From contig CM071590.1 of NCBI GenBank assembly GCA_036429605.1, positions 3,348,001-3,412,000 on the forward strand: DNA of 64,000 nt. The letters run 5' to 3'. The notes below the pieces were generated by a model. The model was not told where the DNA came from. It made no database searches and saw only the letters and a list, made by a program, of their open reading frames with translations. This stretch comes from Cladobotryum mycophilum (lineage: Eukaryota > Ascomycota > Sordariomycetes > Hypocreales > Hypocreaceae). A program made the position numbers and the translations under genes. Below, in pieces: positions 55,551 to 64,000 of the stretch (positions within the stretch are counted from its first letter, which is position 1; every line of letters starts with the position of its first letter).

Positions 55551-58500
55551 ATGGCCACCGATAACCAGGATGCAGGGCCCCAAGCCGGGAGCGCCTCGAA
55601 TACGACCTTGTCGGCAACGGCGCCCACGCTCGCACCGTTAGAGTTTGACGACTTTGGATTGCCCATCAAGAAGTATTTTGCCGTGGATGACGATGCGACT
55701 GAAGACGAAGAAGACTCGGCAACTGCGGAACATGCGACAAAAGATGCGGATGATGCCAACGTAGCACGAGACCAACTGTCCGAGACGAAGAAGGAGACTA
55801 TGAACAATGAAGCCATCGACGCAAAAGATGCACATGGCTCTGGTAGCGATAGCGATGATGGTGACTTCAAAGATGCCCAATCTATCCAAGGCCTCGATTC
55901 TCGCGCTGCCTCGCCCGTAAAGCCAACTTCGAATGTGGAGGCCACGAAGCTAGAATCTCCGGGCTCCCCCGACCATGACCGAGCACCTGCCCCAGTAAAC
56001 GGGGTTCAATCAAGCCAACCAAACTCCGACGACGAGAAGCCAGAGACCCCCGTGGAGTTGACCAAGAATGAATCAAAAGAAGAAGCTCCTTCGAATGCCG
56101 CCCCTCATTCCATCCCTACGACGATAGATGCAGCAGTGCAACCCAAGACTGGTCATACTCGAGACATGAGCACTTCAAGTGCTGTCAATGGAGTGTCAGA
56201 GTTCTCTCACCAGCAGCTCTCGATGCAACCCGAGAAAACCGAGGAGCGGGAGGAAGATGGGGGCTGGCAGGAAATGCCTGCATATGCTAGATTTGACATG
56301 TACGATGACAACGACCGCTTAATTGCCAAGGAACGTAACGAGGAGGAGGAGGAAAAGGATGAAAAGTACGGTTATGCTGGTCTTGGGGGCGCTGGCAAGG
56401 GTTATACTCGAGTCATTATGGACGAAGACGCACAGTCGGCAACGAGCATGGACGATAACACTCAATACTTGTTCAAAAACCCCAATGGAACCGGCATGGG
56501 CGAGGAGGACGATGACGCTAGAGATGCGGTATCTCAGATGCAAGCCACCAAGGACCTTCTCACCGAGGGCCAGAGGATTGCCTACGTCGGCGTTGTTCGC
56601 CTAGAGGTTGTCAACATAGTAAAGGAAGCCGAAGTTTTGGAAGTCTCGAAGAAGACAAAGAAGGAAGTCTCTTTTTGCGCCGAGTCCGCAAAGATGTGGG
56701 GCCAGAAGATGATGATGCGCGTCTACACACACATGGATATCAATGAAGCTGAACAGATCATGATTGAACAGCTTGCAGAGCACGGTGTGAGACCCGAGGA
56801 TCTGACGCCTGCGCTGCTTGCCAATTCGAGAGTGAAGAACCCTATGGCTGAAGACAGGAAGCGAAGAAGCGGGGCGGGAACTCCTAGGAATGACACCCCA
56901 CCACCATACCCAGGGGAGGAAAAGCCGGCCGAGATGCCACCTCCCTATGAAGTCAACAACGGGGAGGAGATGCCGGAGGTCAAAATGCCGTCGCAGCTAC
57001 CGACAACCCAAAAGATTGATATCGACTTGAGGTGGACGGTGCTGTGCGACTTGTTCCTGCTGTTGGTTGCAGACTCGATATATGATTCCCGCTCAAGAGT
57101 TCTCATGGAGCGAGTGGGAAAGAGCCTGGATATCTCGTGGATTGATATCTGCAAGTTTGAGAAGAGGGTTACGGATGCCCTGGAGATGCAACAGCAGGCG
57201 GACAAGGAAGACTGGAACGAAGACGAACACATGGAAGCCCGAAGAAAAGCTGCTCTCAAGAAACGATATCTTATGATGGGTCTGGCCACCGTGGGTGGAG
57301 GCCTGGTTATCGGTCTCTCGGCTGGTCTTCTCGCCCCAGTCATTGGGGCCGGTCTAGCCGCCGGTTTCACCACAATCGGAGTGACAGGAACAGGCAGCTT
57401 CTTGGCCGGAGCAGGTGGCGCAGCCATCATCACATCAACCGCTGCTGCCTCTGGAAGCTTCGTCGGCATCAGGGCGGCCAACCGACGAACCGGCGCCGTC
57501 AAGACATTCGAGTACCGGCCCCTCCACAATAACAAGCGTGTCAATCTTATAGTTACAGTATCGGGATGGATGACAGGCAAGGTGGATGACGTTCGTCTTC
57601 CGTTTAGTACAGTGGACCCTATTATGGGCGATATTTACTCGGTTCTGTGGGAACCGGAAATGCTAAAGAGTATGGGTGATACTATTAATATTCTTGCCAC
57701 GGAGGTTAGTCTCTTCCCCTTGTCCGGTAATCTATCTACGCCGTATGGAAATATGCTCACAAAGGTTCTCAGGCTCTTACACAAGGTCTCCAGCAAATTC
57801 TAGGCAGCACAATTCTAGTCAGTCTGATGGCAGCCGTGCAGCTCCCAGTCGTTTTAACGAAACTCGCCTATCTCATCGATAACCCCTGGGCTGTTTCGCT
57901 CGATCGAGCAACTGCAGCGGGGAAAATCTTGGCAGACTCACTTGTTGAGCGGAGTCTCGGCACGAGGCCAATTACACTTGTCGGGTACTCCCTCGGGGCC
58001 AGAGTGATTTTCTCGTGTCTCAAGGAGCTCGCAAAGAAGGGAGCGTACGGACTCGTTCAGAATGTTTACCTGTTTGGGTCACCGGTGGTGGTGAAGAAGG
58101 AAGAGTACGTCCTGGCCAGAACAGTTGTTTCCGGCCGGTTTGTGAACGGATTCAACCGCAACGACTGGATTCTTGGCTATCTTTTCCGACTGACCAACGG
58201 TGGAATCCGGCGCGTTGCTGGACTGGGGCCCATTGAGGACCTGCCATGGATCGAGAACATGGATGTGACGGAGTTTGTCGCCGGACACATGGAATACCGA
58301 AAAGCCATGCCGACCTTGCTGATGAACTGCGGATGGGCTGTTGAAAGCGAAGAGTTTACGGAGATTGAGGATCCAGATCCCGAGAACCACCAAGACCGCC
58401 AGCGAGAGCTCATCAACGAGATTGAAGAAGCACGAAAGGAGCTGGAGAAGGAGGGCAAGTCTAATAGGAGAAGCACGTTTGGACTCTTTGGTCGACGCAG

Positions 58501-59119
58501 TAAAGCCGATAAACAGGAATGGGAGATTTACGAAGATTCAGCCAAGAAGGAAGCAGGTGGCAGCACAGACGACAAGAACGGAAGTAATCACGGCGTCCTA
58601 TTTGATATTGATGCCATCCGAGCCGAGTTGGCCAGGGACGCTCAAGGCGAAGGGGTAGAGGAAGTGCAGGTCAAGGAGATTCGATCAACGATGCCGCCGA
58701 TGAAGCTCGATTTCTCGCCCGTGTCGTCGCCGAAAACTCCGACGCGGGCGGCTAGCGTTGATCCCCGGGATTCATACCGCAACTCGTTTGGCAGCACGAG
58801 GAGTGCCGAGACGCTGCCGATTCGTTCGTCAGACTATCGAACTTCTCGAGAACCAACGCCGTTGCGGGAAACATCGAGAAGCGCCCTAGCGTATCACTAC
58901 GAACCGGACCACGATGGGGATGAGATTCAGATGACATTCGACACATCGTTTGGCGAGCCTTTGCATCATAAATCGATGTCGGTTGACGATGCGGCTAGCA
59001 GTCGCCCTGGCATAAGGACATCACAGACGCTGCCAAATGTCACCATTGCTGATCCATGGGGCGATGGCGAAGATGAAGAATTTGGCAAGGAAGGAGAGAT
59101 ATCCATGACATTTGCCTAA
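55551..59119 (+). CDS. DUF726 (TMCO4/Mil1-type) membrane protein with alpha/beta-hydrolase motif
   Basis: The protein belongs to the DUF726 family; the yeast member (YFL034W, Mil1) is described as a membrane-localised lipase. Exons are 55551-57704 and 57773-59119, with a 68-nt intron, giving 1166 residues, longer than most relatives because of a 250-residue acidic, disordered N-terminus. The core begins near GGWQEMPAYARFDMYDDNDRL. A Gly/Ala-rich double membrane segment lies at about 573-645 (VGGGLVIGLSAGLLAPVIGAGLAAG). The hydrolase region follows with NLIVTVSGWM and the nucleophile elbow GYSLG at 789-793 (Ser791), then FGSPVV and FVNGFNRNDWIL, GHMEYR (probable His). The tail is disordered with charged and Ser-rich stretches. 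The splice choice gives TEALTQGLQQILGS, matching the family. Start context AGAATGGCC; a GTG two codons upstream is not used. Confidence 0.92.
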
Positions 59120-59184
59120 GCTGAAGAGTAAACGACATGAGATGAGATGGATGAAAGTTTGAAGAGAGTGATGAAGAGTTACTG

Positions 59185-59212
59185 GAGAAGAAGAAGAAGA
59201 AGAAGAAGAAGA
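59185..59212. repeat. (GAA)n microsatellite
   Basis: About nine GAA units in the 3' region of the DUF726 gene, 65 bp after its stop codon. Confidence 0.9.
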
Positions 59213-61172
59213 TATTTGGCGACGTAATTAGAAGCAGAGGAAACAGGGTGTTTTATTTGGGTCTCTTTTTGCCAAGTTTTATCACATGCAACGCTTGGAG
59301 TTGGGTACGTTTTTGACCTGCATGAATTGATGGACTGATGGATTTTGATGTATGTATGGATGTATGAAATGTGTGTATGGGATGGAGGAGGACTCTGCTG
59401 GGGTTGGTATGATGGGGATCGATGGAAGGGGAACAAAATAGAAGAAAGAGAAAGAGAGAGGAGAAAGGGGGGCTTACAGAAAAGGGTTCAACTACTAATA
59501 TATGAGATACAACAATAAAAGCACAACTCTCAGCCCATTATTCTGTACTTTGGATCTTGGACTGAAACCCATTACATCTTTTTTTCTCCCTTTTTTTCTC
59601 TCCCTTTTTTTTTTTTTTTTTGTGTGTGTTGTTGTTGTTGGTTTCTCCTTCTTTTGTTCCATCGTCATCATGGAACTTGGGCCCGTGGAAGAGAGACCCC
59701 GACTTGTGTGTGTGTGTGTGTGTGTCAACGGGCTCTAGAATTGAACAAGATGATTTGCCGAGAGCTTTGCCAAACATTGCATTGCATGCAGGGTTTGATC
59801 GACACACTGTGTGTCGGAAAGGTAAAGGCAAGGGTTCTTCTCTCTTCTTTTAAGGCGCAAGGCCGACCACGAGGCGGCCTTTTGATCTACTTTGTTACAT
59901 GGGCCAGTTCTCGTGGAGGGGTGTAGTGGGCTTGGGCTTGGGGCTGCCTGGTTTTAAGGCGTTGACTTGAATCCCATAACGAGGATATTTTTGCTTGTTT
60001 TTTTTTGTTTTTTTTTTTGGTTTCTGTTTCTTTCATCTTCCTTTTTTGTTTCTCTTTATTCTTCCTTTTCTCTCTCTCTTCTTTCTTCTTCCTTTTCTCT
60101 CCTTCTTTTTTCTTTCTCTTCTTCTATTTTGTGCTCCAAACTCCACTTCCTTTCTCCTTGTATCCCCCACACATCGTAGCCTGTCCTCGGTAGTACAAAA
60201 AAAACATCGTTAATGGCAGGGAGCTGAAAATCCACAGACTTTTCTTTGGTTTCGCATAAAAGTTGAAAGTGAAGGCGGCGAAAAAAGAAGAAGAAGAAAA
60301 AGTAGAAGATAATTCTCCCCCCGAAAAGCGTTGTATGCAACCCTCTCCCTCTTCACTCCCCTTCCCCATCGCCGGGTACAGGCGTTGCAGGTAGATCAGC
60401 CCCTCCAAGACGGAGAGTAAAAAAAAAAAAAAAGTACCGTACGTCGGGGATTTACTACCTACTAGGTACTACACCTACCTGGTAAGTAACGTAAGTAAGT
60501 AAAGTAATAGATGGATAATATCATCAGATTATCGAACTTGGGCAACTTTCAGCTCTGTGGAATGGCGGGGAGGAAGAGTGCCTTGCCCCAGACTCTTTAT
60601 ATCCTCCCTACATTGAGTAGTACCAACTGCTAGGTGACTATATTAGTACCTTGGCACTTTGAGGCTACCTACATCATCCTTCATGGCGAGTGTATTTTCA
60701 TATCCATAGTCATAGGTCGTAATAGCGTCAGTCTCATTAGCTTCCATCATGGCACGTTTGTGACACTGCCAGCGGGTTCCAGTGTGCAGTTCCAGGTTCG
60801 TTCCAGGGTGCATCTCCAGTTGCACTCCCAGTGAACAACATCGCTAGTCCCTCCACTAACGCACCGTCAGCCGCAGTGGATCCTCCCTCTATCCCTCTAT
60901 CCCTCCCCCTCCCTCCACATCCATGCATCCTCTTTTTTTTTCAGCCTCCATTCACAAGCAAGCCAGCAAGCCCAGCAAGCCCGGCCAACCAGCAGGCATG
61001 GCATGGATAAAAAGATAATGGATATAGCAAACACATGTATGTACTACCTGTAGGTGGGCTGCTTATAGGGCGGAATTCCTCATATGCCCCCTTGTACACT
61101 GTGAGTTTGCACAGCCCATGCACTTTATTTGATTTGTTCATGGCGTACAGGAAGGAAGGCATTCGGTCACCC

Positions 61173-61204
61173 ATGGATGGATGGATGGATGGATGGATGG
61201 ATGG
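61173..61204. repeat. (ATGG)n tetranucleotide repeat
   Basis: About eight tandem ATGG units. Shorter ATCC/GGAT runs also occur elsewhere (near 220-240, 3608-3620, 50080). Confidence 0.9.
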
Positions 61205-62063
61205 GTCTTGTTTCTATATTTATATTTGCACATCAAACACACACAGAGAAACACACACACGCATGTCATGTCATGCCCAATCTAATGGCTCTTCTCCCTC
61301 TTCTTTCTCCTCTCTCTCTTTCTCTCTCGCTTTCTCTCCCCCCATGCATCTGTTTCAGGCCCACATGACCACAGGCGTAGATTGATTGACTGACCGTCTC
61401 CCCCATCAACTCATTACATGTAGAGTCTCATCCAGCACTTCCTTTGGCTACTAGACTGCTCATCTTGCTACCCAGCGCCAGCACGGCCAATTACAAAAAC
61501 GGCCCGCACGTGTGTGTTCTAGGTCCAGGTCTTTGTCTCTGCCCATCCAAATGGCTTGAACCGGGTGTGTGCGTTTCGTGCTAACAGCAATTGGTTTGGG
61601 GCTGCAAACAACCATTCCACTCCAAAAACTACTAACGTCCTGGAGCTGCGTGCATTATTAGTTATTAGGCGACTAGGACGTCTTGGTGGTATCGGTGGAG
61701 GTCTTTGGTGGGATGGGCGGATGATGGGGGGCAGACAGAAAGACAGACAGACAGGCAGAGGGAGGGAGAGAGAGATGCCACCCACGCCCCCCAGCCTTGC
61801 GCCAAGTTCGCCCGTCTTACAGCTCGTGCGGCTTGCGCCTCTTTTCCAAGGGGTGTCTCCTCCCATAGATTCAATCTATTTTCCATTTTTACTTGCCCCT
61901 TCCCTGCTCTCCTTGTGTTTGTGCTTGTCTTTTGTGATTTGTATCGTTTTCCCTTTCACTTTCCCTCCTTTCCGCTTCCTTTGTATTGTTGACTGTTCCT
62001 GTTGAATCGTCCATCACCAAGTTGGGCGTCAAGGCCCCGGGGGATTTCGACTTACACGACGAC

Positions 62064-62106
62064 GACAACAACAACAACAAACCACCACCACCACCACCAC
62101 CATCCA
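62064..62106. repeat. (AAC)n and (CCA)n microsatellites
   Basis: Adjacent AAC and CCA triplet runs in the probable leader, about 145-185 bp upstream of the start at 62249. Confidence 0.85.
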
Positions 62107-62248
62107 TCCATACCAACAAACTCTGTCGACGACCGCATCGAATAGGAACCCTTCCCCTCCCTTGCCAGCTTGTACGACCATTCGTCAGTAATGCACTCAT
62201 AACAACAAACAAATAATCATATATCGAGATACATCATTCAACACAACC

Positions 62249-63572
62249 ATGTCATCGGACCGTGCAGCTTTAGATGCCATCTCAAAGGCGGGCTTTGGGG
62301 GATCTACGTCAACCTCATCGTTAACGATAAATCCAACAGACGCTGGTGGTATCGGCGCAAGCCCTGGTGGTTCTGGTGGAGGTGATGACGGTGGTGCTGC
62401 TGCCGGTACTCCTGGCAGCAGTCCAAAAACATCATCCGCGTCCCCGACGGCGACGGCATCGCCTTCGCCTTCTAGTTCCTCCTCCACTGAACTTCCCGTA
62501 CCAACTGTCATCCAATTCGACGACGCCGACAACTTTGCCCGTCCCAACCAGCATGTCTATGACCTCGACGACTCCACAACCAAGATCTTCAAGTGGGGTT
62601 TCAATGACACCTTTTCTCTAAAGCGCATCAGGTGGTATGCCAGGAATAACACGGCCACTGTTTTCGATGACGGTGCAAATGTCATTGGCGATACCAGTTT
62701 TGACTCCAGCGCTGCCGAACTACGGCCCTTCGGGAAGAGTATGTAGAAACCCTCAGCTCTGGAACCAAACACCCGTGTGCTATAACTAACCTTGTGTCGC
62801 TAGTTACCAACACCAGCGCTCAGCTCTTCTTAACCGATAGCAAACTCACCTCTCTGCACTGGTCATCCATGGCCATCAAAATCGACTGGGAAACCTCCTT
62901 CGCCACTGGCTATTCGGAATCCGGCATCTTCACCGTTGCCCAGGGAGCTCGGAGCGACGAGGTCTCTGACTACAACGGGAAAGCAGAGAGCAACAGTGCA
63001 GATAGCAAAGGGACTGAGTTCATCCACAACAGCGGTACTGATTCTGGTTCCGTCTCTGGCGGTGGTGGAGGCGGCGGTACTAGTAAATCATCCAGCAAGA
63101 AAGGCGGCCTCTCCACCGGAGCCAAGGCCGGCATAGGGGTCGGCTGCGCCCTCATCGCCCTCCTCCTCGTCGGTGCCCTGATATTCTTCCTCCTGCGCCG
63201 CAAGAAGAGGAGTGCCAAGGAGGCTACCGCGATCAACCGCCCGTCAACTCCTTCATCGCCGATAAGGAAGACGCCCGAGCCCGAGTCGCCGAATCCCCCG
63301 AATCGCCCTACTCGGACGACGGCCATCGACAGTCCCACGATGCCGTCAACCGACCCATAGCCCGAGGCCACGACATCGAAGATGAGGCGCTGCCCCGCGC
63401 ATCAAGCAGCAGAGCTGACGGTGCCGAGACGCCGCAGGCCGGCGTGTCCCGCCATCTCGTCGAAGACGGAATGACGCGAGAGGAGATTCTACGGTTGGAA
63501 GAGGAGGAACGACAGCTTGATGCTGAAATTGAGAGAGCCGCGAGGGGGTGTGATGAATCATGTTTATGTTGA
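62249..63572 (+). CDS. Single-pass membrane protein of unknown function, with a frame break
   Basis: I do not recognise the ectodomain. Exon 1 is 62249-62738; exon 2 starts at 62804 after a 65-nt intron with a CTAAC branch site. Low-complexity Gly/Ser/Thr/Pro sequence (about 20-85) precedes a compact beta-rich domain (TVIQFDDADNFARPNQHVYD...KWGFNDTFSLKRIRWYARN...SSMAIKIDWETSF). A Gly/Ser linker then leads to the typical fungal juxtamembrane STGAKAGIGVG and one membrane helix (CALIALLLVGALIFFLL), followed by RRKKRS. Around 63200-63255 the frame must move by -1: the literal frame stops at 63360 (348 residues), but the -1 frame carries a conserved-looking acidic tail ending MTREEILRLEEEERQLDAEIERAA and stops at 63572, giving 419 residues. 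There is no obvious N-terminal signal peptide, so a missed upstream exon is possible. Confidence 0.8.
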
Positions 63573-64000
63573 TGTTTATGTTCATGTCTGGTTTGAGTTG
63601 GGAGAGCTTATTTGCCGACAGGAAGGGAGTTTGTGTGTCGATTTCCTAATTTGGGAGCATCTTGTTTTCATCAATCTATAGCGGGCAACATGTCACTGTC
63701 TTACGTCACTCATCATCTAGCATACGTACATATAATGAGCAAACCAGCTTACAATGCCCTGCAATAAAGCCCTTTTCCAGTATTCGTATCCCTTTGCTTA
63801 CGGATATATAATGGCTTCATAGCTAGCATCAGGTGTTGTTTGCTTGTATACGATAAATATAGCGTCCGACCATTTCCCACCTCGGAATTACACGTCCCCC
63901 ATTGCAAAGAGAAACATGTCATCATATTGCGAACCTTCTAAAGATACCGAGATCATTTTCTAAAGCCAGTTTCACCCCATCCCATCTGTAGTGTACAACA
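63573..64000. other. 3' flanking region at window edge
   Basis: This is AT-rich sequence that probably holds the 3' UTR of the membrane-protein gene. An AATAAA-like ACAATAAAGC at about 63762 to 63770 could be a poly(A) signal. I see no gene. Confidence 0.35.

Larger units (their letters stand above)
59120..62248. other. 3.1 kb repeat-rich interval
   Basis: No supported gene. It has an unusual density of simple repeats: (GAA)n at about 59185-59212, poly-T at about 59606-59622, (TG)n at about 59705-59725, a long CT/T-rich stretch at 59995-60130, a 14-base A run at 60420, (ATGG)n at 61173-61204, CT-rich sequence at 61290-61340, and (AAC)n/(CCA)n at 62064-62106. The right part is the likely promoter and leader of the gene at 62249. 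Confidence 0.4.

Noticed and set aside
59995..60130. T-rich open frames of about 60-70 codons (Phe/Leu/Ser only)
   Set aside because: Pure consequence of a CT/T-rich simple-sequence stretch.

Overview
The window is nuclear DNA of a filamentous ascomycete (Pezizomycotina, most likely Sordariomycetes and probably Hypocreales). The evidence is short introns of 47-133 nt with GTAAGT/GTATGT-type donors and CTAAC-like branch points, Kozak-like starts (CACAATG, ATCATG), pyrimidine-rich leaders, no operons, and a gene content in which nearly every protein is best read as a fungal ortholog. I read exon structures by translating across splice sites and checking that exon lengths sum to a multiple of three.

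Layout, left to right: 5' end of GPN3 (-, cut by the window edge); S-adenosylmethionine synthetase (+); a 5.8 kb gene-poor stretch; an unrecognised 213-aa protein (+); a PI-PLC X-domain protein (+); a 473-aa protein of uncertain identity (+); a peroxisomal hot-dog-fold hydratase 2 ending in SKL (+); tubulin cofactor E (+); a secreted DUF1349 lectin-like protein (+); a pyridoxal-reductase-like aldo-keto reductase (+); dynein intermediate chain (-), divergent from ATP synthase subunit e (+); the oligosaccharyltransferase catalytic subunit STT3 (+); a 1133-aa protein with two Cys modules (+); a CHK2/Rad53-type FHA kinase (-); a PH-domain Caf120/Skg3-like protein (-); about 4.6 kb without a supported gene; mitochondrial PP2C phosphatase PTC7-like (+); rRNA-processing factor UTP23 (+); a DUF726 (TMCO4/Mil1-type) membrane lipase-like protein (+); a 3 kb repeat-rich interval; and a single-pass membrane protein (+). 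These are mostly housekeeping genes with separate promoters. I see no secondary-metabolite cluster, transposon, CRISPR array or rRNA gene.

The most striking feature is that four genes (hydratase 2, aldo-keto reductase, the 1133-aa protein and the last membrane protein) each carry one frame break. In every case one missing base restores the whole reading frame, and three of the four lie in a run of exactly five C. Base-calling loss at homopolymers is the simplest explanation; real lesions or frameshifting remain possible. The best candidate for undescribed biology is the 1133-aa protein, whose two Cys modules have identical 25-residue spacing and whose first copy has one ligand Cys replaced by Tyr.
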